Assembly: GCA_020636505.1 (NCBI GenBank)
Contig: JACJXR010000003.1
Location: 1 to 64,000, forward strand
From: Chitinophagales bacterium
GTDB taxonomy: Bacteria; Bacteroidota; Bacteroidia; Chitinophagales; Chitinophagaceae
Length of the DNA: 64,000 nucleotides
Direction: 5' to 3'
This document shows positions 8,375-15,714 of the stretch, piece after piece. The stretch's first letter is position 1; each line of letters starts with the position of its first letter. The translations under genes and the position numbers were made by a program. The notes under the pieces are model-generated. The model made no database searches. It was not told where the DNA came from and saw only the letters and a program-made list of their open reading frames with translations.

Positions 8375-8836
8375 ATGCCGAATATAGAAGAGCATATAAT
8401 TACCAAACCTATTAAAGACCCACATCTGAGAGCAGTACTGAATACCATGTTCACCGGTGTTTGGCTGCAACAGAAAATGGGCCAAACACTTAAGCCGTTC
8501 GGTATCACCGAGCCGCAATACAATGTGTTGAGAATATTAAGAGGACAGAAAGGTGCATCGATGAACTTGTACGCAATACAAGAGCGTATGATACAGAAGA
8601 TGTCCAACGTGTCGCGTTTGATAGACAAATTGTTGGCCAAGAAATTGGTGACACGTAAAGAGAGTAAAGAGAATCGCAGGCGAGTGGATATAGCCATAAC
8701 GGCGAAAGGGTTGGAGCTTTTGGAAGAGGTGGAGCCTGTAATAACACAGAATGTATTCAAGCAGATAACCAACAATATATCAAAGGAGGAAGCCAAGATG
8801 ATAGGCGAACTGCTGGATGTAATGCGCAATGAGTAG
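8375..8836 (+). CDS. MarR-family transcriptional regulator
   Basis: A 153-residue winged-helix protein. The recognition-helix part is QYNVLRILRGQKGASMNLYAIQERM, and the wing is LVTRKESKENRRRVDIAITAKGLELLEEV, typical of MarR. It probably acts as a dimer and may control its own divergent region. The 3' end overlaps xerD by 8 bases, so the two are translationally coupled. No ligand can be inferred. Confidence 0.9.
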   Translation: MPNIEEHIITKPIKDPHLRAVLNTMFTGVWLQQKMGQTLKPFGITEPQYNVLRILRGQKGASMNLYAIQERMIQKMSNVSRLIDKLLAKKLVTRKESKENRRRVDIAITAKGLELLEEVEPVITQNVFKQITNNISKEEAKMIGELLDVMRNE

Positions 8837-9761
8837 TGATAATCGTGTATGGAGTGCATACCTAAAAGGTTTCAAAGCTTATTTACAGCTCGAAAGGTCG
8901 ATGTCTGACAATACGGTCAGTGCGTACCTGCACGATGTGGAAATGCTGGGGGAGTTCATCTATGCAGAACAGGATAATATCGGCATCGGTAAAATAGAGC
9001 TCAAACACTTACAGTCATTTATTGCTCACATCAACGAGTTGGAATTGACCGTCAATACACAAGCGCGGGTAATAAGCGGCATAAAGGCTTTCTTCAAATA
9101 TTTACTACTCGAAGATGTGGTCACTAACGACCCAACCGCATTATTGGAAGCTCCAAAGCTGAGAAGAGCATTACCGGTTCATTTGAGTGTGGGAGAGATA
9201 GAGCAGCTTTTCAATGCGATAGACCATAGCAAACCCGAAGGGCAACGTAACCGAGCCATGTTGGAGACCATGTATAGCTGTGGCTTGCGCGTCAGCGAGT
9301 TGACCAACCTAAAAATATCCAATCTATACCTTGATGTGGACTTTGTAAGGGTGATAGGTAAAGGAGATAAGGAACGTCTTGTGCCGATTGGTGGAGAAGC
9401 AGTAAAACAGATAAAGCTGTATAAAGACCATGTGCGCACTCATCTTAAGAGCATTAAAAAAGGGTGTGAGGATATACTGTTCCTGAACAGAAGAGGAGGG
9501 CAACTGTCGCGCGTAATGGTGTTCATGATATTGAAAGACTTGGCAGAAAAGAGTGGATTGAATAAGAACATACATCCGCACACATTGCGTCATTCGTTTG
9601 CCACGCACTTGGTGGAAGCCGGAGCCGACCTTCGCGCTGTGCAAGAGATGCTTGGTCATAAGAGCATCACAACAACAGAGATATACACTCACCTTGACAG
9701 AGGCTACCTTCGCCAAACTCTGGAGCAATACCATCCGCGTTTCAAAAACAATGCGGAGTAA
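8829..9761 (+). CDS. xerD: XerD-like site-specific tyrosine recombinase
   Basis: A 310-residue recombinase with an N-terminal SAM-like core-binding domain (about residues 8-95) and a complete catalytic domain: R154 (CGLRVSEL), K178 (IGKGDKER), H251 and R254 (HPHTLRHSFATH), H277 (LGHKS) and the nucleophile Y286 (TEIYTHLD). Spacing matches E. coli XerD, which resolves chromosome dimers at dif with XerC. Placement with aroQ suggests the chromosomal enzyme, not a mobile-element integrase. A second Xer protein is not in the window. Confidence 0.9.
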   Translation: MSSDNRVWSAYLKGFKAYLQLERSMSDNTVSAYLHDVEMLGEFIYAEQDNIGIGKIELKHLQSFIAHINELELTVNTQARVISGIKAFFKYLLLEDVVTNDPTALLEAPKLRRALPVHLSVGEIEQLFNAIDHSKPEGQRNRAMLETMYSCGLRVSELTNLKISNLYLDVDFVRVIGKGDKERLVPIGGEAVKQIKLYKDHVRTHLKSIKKGCEDILFLNRRGGQLSRVMVFMILKDLAEKSGLNKNIHPHTLRHSFATHLVEAGADLRAVQEMLGHKSITTTEIYTHLDRGYLRQTLEQYHPRFKNNAE

Positions 9762-9768
9762 TATTTAT

Positions 9769-9776
9769 TACATTTG
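9769..9776 (+). promoter_or_regulatory. -7 box TACATTTG before the 9796 lipoprotein
   Basis: TAnnTTTG match 8 bases after the xerD stop and 19 bases before the lipoprotein ATG. Confidence 0.5.
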
Positions 9777-9795
9777 CCGCACAAATCATCAACCA

Positions 9796-10275
9796 ATGAA
9801 ATGGACAAGTATAGCCGCAGTACTGACGGTGTCGATAATATTACACGCATGTAGCACTTCAAAGAAAACAGCAAAGAGCACTAAAACTCAAATAGGTGAT
9901 GCTGTCACCGAAATGGCAGAGCCTGTTTCCAATATCACATTAAGTGATAAATCATTGTCCGAGATTCAAAAACACTTGATAGGTCCCAAATGGCAAATGC
10001 TGTATAAGGTTGGTGGACTGACAGGTGGAGATAGAGAAGAGTATCAAAACATATATATCACTTTCCATAAAGACCATATAATGAGATATACCGGTGATGC
10101 CGGTAAAAAGCAACCTGCCAAGTGGGAGTATCAAAGAGATATTTTCACAGGTGATTCCGTTATTGTTATTTCAGGCTTTGAGAATTGGAAAGTAAATGCC
10201 ATAGAAAACGATACACTCAGACTGTCGGACAACTACTACGACGGATATGGCTACTCTTTGATAAGGAGCCGCTAG
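9796..10275 (+). CDS. Small lipoprotein of unknown function
   Basis: A 159-residue protein. ATG 9796 is chosen because it begins a lipoprotein signal peptide (MKWTSIAAVLTVSIILHAC, lipobox Cys at residue 19). An upstream open extension belongs to the xerD region. A Lys/Ser/Thr-rich linker follows, then a domain of about 100 residues with alternating hydrophobic residues (GPKWQMLYKVGG, YITFHKDHIMRYTG, VIVISGFENWKVNAIENDTLRLSD). That looks like a small beta-barrel or META/lipocalin-like fold, but this is not established. The stop is followed 28 bases later by the aminotransferase gene. Confidence 0.7.
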   Translation: MKWTSIAAVLTVSIILHACSTSKKTAKSTKTQIGDAVTEMAEPVSNITLSDKSLSEIQKHLIGPKWQMLYKVGGLTGGDREEYQNIYITFHKDHIMRYTGDAGKKQPAKWEYQRDIFTGDSVIVISGFENWKVNAIENDTLRLSDNYYDGYGYSLIRSR

Positions 10276-10303
10276 CAATGTAGTCTTTGTTTTACTATCT
10301 TGT

Positions 10304-11611
10304 ATGCAAAGCTATGCGCCTATGTTTTTTAATAGAAGAAACTTTCTTAGATCCGCCACATTATTAGCCGCTTGTTCCCTTTCCGAAATAGACCTGTTAG
10401 CCGCCAAGAAACAAATAGATGAACATAGCGGACATGTAGGTGTTGATGATGAAACGTACTGGAAGAATGTACGTCAATTGTTTCCGTTGGATGACTCCAA
10501 GTCTTATCTGAATAACGGAACGATGGGGCCATCCCCATATCCGGTCATCGATGCGGTTCATAAAGGCATGTGGAGAAACGAATACGATGCAGAATACGGA
10601 GGGTACGAGAAAAGCATAGAACATATAGCTCGTTTCGTAAAGGCCGACAAAGACGAAATAGCGCTTACACATAATGTTACAGAAGGTATCAACATAGCCT
10701 GTTGGGGATTGCCCTTACACAAAAAGGATGAAGTGATACTAACCTCTCACGAACACGTTGGCAATGCACTACCATGGCTCAACAGGCAAAAGCAGCATGG
10801 AATAGTAGTCAGAACCTTTGCTCCCGGCAAAACCGCAGAGGAGACATTGAATAATATTGCCAAACTCATCAACAAGCGTACAAAAGCGATCGCAGTTCCT
10901 CATATACCATGTACTCAAGGCCAAGTGATGCCGGTGAAGGAAATATGCCGATTGGCGAAAGACAACGGCTTGTATTCTTGTATCGACGGTGCGCACGGAC
11001 CGGGTATGTTAGAGCTTGACTTGCATGATATGGGTTGCGATACATACGCCACATGTAGTCACAAGTGGTTGTTAGGGCCGAAGGGTGCCGGCTTCCTATA
11101 TGTGAGAAAAGGTTTTCAAGACACACTGCAACCATATTTCGTAGGTGGTGGCGGAGACAAAGGTAATTGGGATGTGACCGTCGATCCTGCTGTGATGGCC
11201 GATATGCGCCCAACAGCTCATAAATATTTCGGAGGTACTCAATCATTGCCCAACTCAAACGGTACGATTGCAGCAATTGAGTTTATGGAGAGCATAGGCA
11301 TGGATAACGTACAAGCTAGGATCAAGTACTTGGGTAAGTACGTTCAAGAACAGCTGTTGTCTATGGATAATAAGATAGAGTTGCTGACACCTACCGAAGA
11401 GCGTTCTTATTGCGGTATCAACGGTTTTCGTATCAAAGGTCTGGATTCTAGGAAGTTCATGGTGTATGCCATGCACAAAGATGTCAGAATAAGGTTCGTA
11501 CCGGAAAACGGTTTGGATAGCTTGCGTGTTTCCACACATATCTACAACAGCAAGGCTGATATAGACGCTTTGGTGAGCTTGGTGAAAACAGCCCTCAAGG
11601 AAGGTATATAG
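10304..11611 (+). CDS. Tat-exported class V aminotransferase
   Basis: A 435-residue PLP enzyme of aminotransferase class V (isopenicillin-N-epimerase/cysteine-desulfurase-like). The N terminus has a twin-arginine signal (NRRNFLRSATLLAAC), so it is probably exported folded. PLP-site landmarks are THNVTEGINIA, then CIDGAHGPGMLELDL (the Asp that contacts the PLP ring) and CSHKWLLGPKGAGFLY with the Schiff-base Lys. An in-frame ATG at 10322 is an alternative start that still keeps the twin-arginine motif. The substrate is unknown; an exported PLP enzyme of this class may act on amino acids or amino sugars in the periplasm. Confidence 0.85.
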   Translation: MQSYAPMFFNRRNFLRSATLLAACSLSEIDLLAAKKQIDEHSGHVGVDDETYWKNVRQLFPLDDSKSYLNNGTMGPSPYPVIDAVHKGMWRNEYDAEYGGYEKSIEHIARFVKADKDEIALTHNVTEGINIACWGLPLHKKDEVILTSHEHVGNALPWLNRQKQHGIVVRTFAPGKTAEETLNNIAKLINKRTKAIAVPHIPCTQGQVMPVKEICRLAKDNGLYSCIDGAHGPGMLELDLHDMGCDTYATCSHKWLLGPKGAGFLYVRKGFQDTLQPYFVGGGGDKGNWDVTVDPAVMADMRPTAHKYFGGTQSLPNSNGTIAAIEFMESIGMDNVQARIKYLGKYVQEQLLSMDNKIELLTPTEERSYCGINGFRIKGLDSRKFMVYAMHKDVRIRFVPENGLDSLRVSTHIYNSKADIDALVSLVKTALKEGI

Positions 11612-11612
11612 C

Positions 11613-12128
11613 CTACTGCTTCTTTTCCTTTTTGTAAAGACCGGTCAGTATTCCCATTTCAAGTACATGCCCTTTCATCGCTTTTTCAAGACCTTGGTTG
11701 TCAGTTTGGGTACTTATATCCAATTTGGTATCCAAAGCATAAACATAAAAGTGATAGTGGTGTGTCCCCGTAGGAGGGCACATGCCGATATAGCCTGATT
11801 TTCCTGCACTGTTCAGCCCTTGCATCCCTCCTTTGAAGTCCTCGGGAATAAAGTCTTGCACATCTATGTTCCAAATCACCCAATGTGTAAATCCTCCTTC
11901 CATAGGAGCATCGGGGTCGTGCATGATGATTGCGATGGACTCTGTTTTGGCAGGCAGATTATTGATGGACAAGTCGGGGCTTGTGTTTTCTCCTTGGCAA
12001 GAGAACTTTTTAGGCATCTCTTTATTGTGTGTAAAGCTACTGCTGCTTATTTCCAATCCTTGTCCGTAAACTGATGTGCCATACAACAGCGCTATGAGTA
12101 TGTATAGAATGTTTGTCCCGATCTTCAT
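11613..12128 (-). CDS. YbhB/YbcL (PEBP) family secreted protein
   Basis: A 171-residue member of the phosphatidylethanolamine-binding / Raf-kinase-inhibitor-like family. A signal peptide of about 22 residues ends in SVYGQ. The conserved core is visible: SPDLSINNLPAKTESIAIIMHDPDAP, HWVIWNI and TGTHHYHFYVYALD. Bacterial members have no well-defined function. It converges on the aminotransferase with only one base between the stops. Confidence 0.88.
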   Translation of the reverse strand: MKIGTNILYILIALLYGTSVYGQGLEISSSSFTHNKEMPKKFSCQGENTSPDLSINNLPAKTESIAIIMHDPDAPMEGGFTHWVIWNIDVQDFIPEDFKGGMQGLNSAGKSGYIGMCPPTGTHHYHFYVYALDTKLDISTQTDNQGLEKAMKGHVLEMGILTGLYKKEKKQ

Positions 12129-12274
12129 ATGCTTGGTTTATTTGTGAAGTTAAGTGAATACATTTTTTGTTGCATTTTATTCATTAGTTGATGTTTTTCA
12201 TAGGTATTCACGATTCGTCCCAATCTTCAATTTGTTGCATTTTGTTGCGAAAACGACTGTTTTTTCGGAGCAAC

Positions 12275-12399
12275 TTGTTACGTTTTGTTCTGTTCGGGGG
12301 GAGGGGGTATGGCATGTTTTCTGTTATTTGGGTTGATAATCATGGTGTTAGGTTTTTGTGTTGTTCGTTCTGTTGAAATTGCCGAACAAAACGTAACAA
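12275..12399. repeat. 125-bp element with perfect 16-bp inverted ends in a divergent gap
   Basis: TTGTTACGTTTTGTTC at 12275-12290 is repeated as its exact complement at 12384-12399, with 93 bases between; pairing extends outwards (CAA) with one bulged base. The interior holds a G-rich run (12296-12307) but no gene. A small palindrome TTGACT-TTT-AGTCAA follows at 12400-12414. The whole 12129-12487 gap shows no coding frame that looks real; TTGTTGC words recur at about 12168, 12232 and 12242. It could be a MITE remnant or a regulatory or cruciform site. No flanking target duplication was found. Confidence 0.6.
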
Positions 12400-12472
12400 T
12401 TGACTTTTAGTCAAACTATTATTATAGCAAATATACATAAAAAAGATTATTTTTTCGATATGGCGTTTTCCT

Positions 12473-12480
12473 TATCTTTA
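12473..12480 (+). promoter_or_regulatory. Near-consensus -7 box TATCTTTA before the 12488 gene
   Basis: TATCTTTA differs from TAnnTTTG only in the last base and ends 7 bases before the start codon, the same spacing seen at the 4511 and fmt genes. Confidence 0.4.
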
Positions 12481-12487
12481 AATAGAA

Positions 12488-13042
12488 ATGGCACTTACTC
12501 CATCTAATATATTTGAACAAGGCACTAAGGCACCTGACTTTTCGTTACCCGACACCATATCGGGTCAAACATTTGGTTTGAAGGATGTGAAGGGAGAAAA
12601 AGGTACGGTGGTCATGTTCATTTGCAATCATTGCCCCTATGTGCTCCATGTGAACGAAGGGCTTGTGCAACTGGCCAACGATTATATGGAAAAAAGGATA
12701 GGTTTTGTGGCTATCAGCAGCAATGACGTGATAAACTACCCCCAAGACGGTCCCGACAAAATGAAGGAACACGCAGTAATAGTCGGTTATCCATTCCCGT
12801 ACTTGTATGACGAAACCCAAGAAGTGGCCAAAGCATATAAGGCGGCATGTACTCCCGACCTATATGTCTTTGATGCAGATATGAAGTGTGTGTATCATGG
12901 TCAGTTGGATGACTCTCGTCCCGGAAACGGACTGCCGGTAACAGGGGCCGATATGCGTGCTGCCATCATAGCGATACTTTCAGGGCATGAATATACAGGT
13001 GCGCAAAAACCAAGTATAGGTTGTAATATCAAATGGAAATGA
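12488..13042 (+). CDS. Thioredoxin-fold redoxin (AhpC/TSA-like) with CNHC motif
   Basis: A 184-residue cytoplasmic thioredoxin-fold protein. After a GTKAPDFSLPDTISGQ start typical of redoxins, the active site is C47-N-H-C50 (FICNHCPYV). The cis-Pro region is ACTPDLYVFD and a GQLDDSRPGN block follows. It probably acts as a thiol-disulfide oxidoreductase or peroxiredoxin-like protein, and the partner is unknown. The 3' end overlaps the GNAT gene by 10 bases. Confidence 0.85.
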   Translation: MALTPSNIFEQGTKAPDFSLPDTISGQTFGLKDVKGEKGTVVMFICNHCPYVLHVNEGLVQLANDYMEKRIGFVAISSNDVINYPQDGPDKMKEHAVIVGYPFPYLYDETQEVAKAYKAACTPDLYVFDADMKCVYHGQLDDSRPGNGLPVTGADMRAAIIAILSGHEYTGAQKPSIGCNIKWK

Positions 13043-13587
13043 CACAGCTAACGGTACGAGAAATACAGCAACAAGACATAGAACCTATCACAGATTACTG
13101 GTTGGGAGCAGATGTGGCTTTTATGGAAGGTATGGGTGTGGATATGACCAAATTACCTGTAAGGGAGTTTTGGAAAGACATGCTGCAATCGCAATTGGAT
13201 ACACCAATAGAGCAGAAGCAGTCTTACGCCACCATATGGGAGATGGACGGTAAAGCCATCGGCCATTGCAATGTCAACAAGATAGTGTTCGGCAAAGAGG
13301 CATATATGCACCTACATATATGGGATGGGTCAATCAGACAGAAGGGATATGGCATGCAATTTGTAAAAATGAGTTTGCCTTACTTCTTCAATGATCTGAA
13401 ATTGGAAACCGTCTATTGTGAGCCTTATGCTTTGAACCCGTCACCGAATAAGACCTTGGAAAAGATCGGGTTTGAGTTGGAGAAAGAATATATCACCACA
13501 CCGGGTTCCTTAAGTTTTGAGCAACCTGTGAAGAGGTGGAAGTTAAGTAAGAGTGCTTTTGAAGCTATCACCGGTGATTTTGTGTAA
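13033..13587 (+). CDS. GNAT-family N-acetyltransferase
   Basis: A 184-residue acetyltransferase of the GNAT superfamily. The acetyl-CoA-binding block appears in the middle (WDGSIRQKGYGMQFVKMSLPYFF, the R/QxxGxG-type loop). The RimJ/RimL-like end is seen as YALNPSPNKTLEKIGFELEKEY. It may acetylate a protein N terminus or small molecule. An alternative start ATG lies 6 bases downstream. The 10-base overlap with the redoxin gene indicates coupled translation. Confidence 0.82.
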   Translation: MEMTQLTVREIQQQDIEPITDYWLGADVAFMEGMGVDMTKLPVREFWKDMLQSQLDTPIEQKQSYATIWEMDGKAIGHCNVNKIVFGKEAYMHLHIWDGSIRQKGYGMQFVKMSLPYFFNDLKLETVYCEPYALNPSPNKTLEKIGFELEKEYITTPGSLSFEQPVKRWKLSKSAFEAITGDFV

Positions 13588-13619
13588 ATTACAGTATTGG
13601 CAATATAAACTGAGATGTT

Positions 13620-13802
13620 ATGAAAAGACAAACAAGATTCTTGCTGATAGCAGGAGGCCTGCTTATGGGGTTGGCAATGTTAGTCAATCATTATTTTGTT
13701 TCTCTCAAAGATCCCTCCGACTTTATAAAAGGAATCGGTGTGGCTTTTATTCTTTCATCGTTGTTCGTACAAAGGAAATTGACCCAAGAACAGAAGCAAT
13801 AA
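13620..13802 (+). CDS. Small membrane protein, two segments
   Basis: A 60-residue protein with two hydrophobic segments (about 7-26 and 36-50) joined by a short polar loop, and a basic, Gln-rich C terminus (VQRKLTQEQKQ). I do not recognise the family. It is supported as real by the next gene starting immediately after its stop (TAA then ATG), which suggests the pair works together. Confidence 0.6.
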   Translation: MKRQTRFLLIAGGLLMGLAMLVNHYFVSLKDPSDFIKGIGVAFILSSLFVQRKLTQEQKQ

Positions 13803-14315
13803 ATGAATCTACTCAAGTGTTTTTTTATCGCCACTATTATGCTTTGTGGCGAGTTTTCCTACGCTCAAGGAGAGCGTGTCGAACATGTTTCAAAGGAAGA
13901 CTCCATAGCACTCCACAATGCCTTGAATATTGTCATGACGGCCATAGAGCAACGTGATACTTTGTTGTTAAAATCTGTTTCTCTTGGAGAGGTTGATTGT
14001 GTGATGTGTGTAAACAGGTGGACTCTACCCAAAAACTATCTTGTTCCGATAGATACATTCATCAAGCAGTCATTTGATGAAATTCCCGGTTCTCGAATTG
14101 CCAATGCCTATCATACAAGGCCTTTGCATATTACGGTATTGACTCCTGAAATGTACAGCCCGATCAGAGAGAGTAATCAACCCATATATGAAGTTTGGGT
14201 GCAGACATTGTTGCCCGATGAGTGGGTGGAAGGGCATGAGGGTGCCAGCCATGCTTTTTGGTTCAAAAGGCTAAGCGACGAGTTCAAGTTTTGCGGTATG
14301 ACATCCATTCCGTGA
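13803..14315 (+). CDS. Secreted protein of unknown function
   Basis: A 170-residue protein with an N-terminal signal peptide (LLKCFFIATIMLCGEFSYAQG). The mature part has a CVMC pair near residue 62, PRPLHITVLTPEMY-like beta segments and a WVEGHEGASHAFWFKRLSDEFKFCG end, giving three Cys in all. I do not recognise the family; the size suggests a single small alpha+beta domain (possibly NTF2-like, unproven). It directly abuts the small membrane gene and ends 31 bases before purB. Confidence 0.6.
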   Translation: MNLLKCFFIATIMLCGEFSYAQGERVEHVSKEDSIALHNALNIVMTAIEQRDTLLLKSVSLGEVDCVMCVNRWTLPKNYLVPIDTFIKQSFDEIPGSRIANAYHTRPLHITVLTPEMYSPIRESNQPIYEVWVQTLLPDEWVEGHEGASHAFWFKRLSDEFKFCGMTSIP

Positions 14316-14334
14316 GGCAAACCAAGACTTGTAT

Positions 14335-14342
14335 TATCTTTG
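14335..14342 (+). promoter_or_regulatory. -7 box TATCTTTG before purB
   Basis: A perfect TAnnTTTG box ends only 4 bases before the purB ATG at 14347. Transcription would start at or next to the start codon. Confidence 0.6.
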
Positions 14343-14346
14343 CGCC

Positions 14347-15696
14347 ATGGAATTATCTGCTCTTACGGCAATCAGCCCCATTGACGGGCGTTACAGGAAA
14401 CAATTATCGGCTTTGGCAACCTATTTCTCTGAGTTTGGACTGATAAAGTACAGGGTACGTGTGGAGGTGGAGTACTACCTGTTTTTGGCTGAACGTAAGA
14501 TATTCAAGCTGCCCGCAGGCGTAAAACCTGCCAAAGTAAGGGCGATATATAACGATTTTTCAGAAGCGGATGCTCAACAGATAAAAGATATAGAGAAAAC
14601 CACCAACCACGATGTGAAAGCGGTGGAGTATTTCCTGAAAGATAAACTCCGTGCTTTGGGTGCTGAGGATACTTTGGAGTGGGTACACTTTGGACTTACC
14701 TCTCAGGATGTGAACAATACCGCCATCCCTCTATCTTGGAAGGAGGCTTTGGAAGAAGAGTATTTGCCCGCATTGCATAACACCATCCTTAAACTTCGCG
14801 CAATGGCTAGTGAGTGGAAGGAGATACCGTTGTTGGCACGCACGCATGGACAACCTGCATCGCCAACCACGCTTGGTAAGGAGTGGATGGTATTTGTGGA
14901 GCGTTTGGAAGGGCAAGTTTTCTTACTGTCCAACATTCCATATGCTGCTAAATTCGGTGGAGCTACGGGTAACTTCAATGCGCATCATGTGGCCTTCCCG
15001 AAAATAGATTGGGAGAAGTTCGGTAATGAATTTGCAGAGCGTAAGTTGGGACTTGAGCGTATGCAGTTCACCACACAGATAGAACATTACGATAACATAG
15101 CTGCACAGTTCGATGCACTTAAGCGTATCAATAATATACTGATAGACTTCGCAAGAGATATATGGACCTATATCTCTATGGAATATTTCAAGCAGAAGAC
15201 AAAGGCCGGTGAAGTTGGTAGCAGTGCCATGCCGCACAAAGTGAATCCGATAGATTTTGAAAATGCGGAAGGGAACCTAGGCGTTGCCAATGCATTGTAC
15301 GAACACCTGTCGGCCAAGTTGCCTATCAGCCGTTTGCAGCGCGACCTGACGGACAGTACTGTTTTACGTAACGTTGGTGTGCCGATGTCGCACAGCTATT
15401 TGGCACTGAAGAGTCTTGAAAAAGGGTTGAATAAATTGTTGCTGAACAAGAACAAGCTGAAAGATGACCTGGACAACAACTGGGCTGTGGTTGCAGAGGC
15501 TATACAAACCATCTTGCGTAGGGAAAACTATCCTCAACCATATGAGGCATTGAAAGACCTTACACGCGGTAAGAGCAGCATCACCAAACAGGATATTCAC
15601 GATTTTATCAAAACGTTGAAAGTGTCCGGTGCTGTTAAGAAAGAGCTTAGAGCCATAACGCCACATAACTATACAGGCATCAATTTCGATTACTAA
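14347..15696 (+). CDS. purB: Adenylosuccinate lyase
   Basis: A 449-residue enzyme acting twice in purine synthesis (SAICAR to AICAR, and adenylosuccinate to AMP, releasing fumarate). The fumarase/aspartase signature GSSAMPHKVNPIDFENAEGN is complete, with the catalytic Ser loop. The substrate blocks HFGLTSQDVNNTA and ARTHGQPASPTTLGKE are also present. The sequence is of the E. coli PurB type, not the shorter Bacillus type. ATG 14347 (MELSALTAISPIDGRY) is chosen; an upstream in-frame TTG at 14329 lies before the promoter box. Confidence 0.97.
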   Translation: MELSALTAISPIDGRYRKQLSALATYFSEFGLIKYRVRVEVEYYLFLAERKIFKLPAGVKPAKVRAIYNDFSEADAQQIKDIEKTTNHDVKAVEYFLKDKLRALGAEDTLEWVHFGLTSQDVNNTAIPLSWKEALEEEYLPALHNTILKLRAMASEWKEIPLLARTHGQPASPTTLGKEWMVFVERLEGQVFLLSNIPYAAKFGGATGNFNAHHVAFPKIDWEKFGNEFAERKLGLERMQFTTQIEHYDNIAAQFDALKRINNILIDFARDIWTYISMEYFKQKTKAGEVGSSAMPHKVNPIDFENAEGNLGVANALYEHLSAKLPISRLQRDLTDSTVLRNVGVPMSHSYLALKSLEKGLNKLLLNKNKLKDDLDNNWAVVAEAIQTILRRENYPQPYEALKDLTRGKSSITKQDIHDFIKTLKVSGAVKKELRAITPHNYTGINFDY

Positions 15697-15714
15697 TCAC
15701 AGAAGCACGAATCA

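Noticed and set aside
8260..8859. 199-codon open frame antisense to the MarR gene
   Set aside because: No recognisable motif, and the sense strand encodes an evident winged-helix protein.
12296..12307. G-rich run as a G-quadruplex
   Set aside because: Only two G tracts of six and five bases are present; four separated tracts are not available nearby.
14329..14346. TTG start giving a longer PurB
   Set aside because: It lies upstream of and across the TATCTTTG box; ATG 14347 begins the conserved N terminus.
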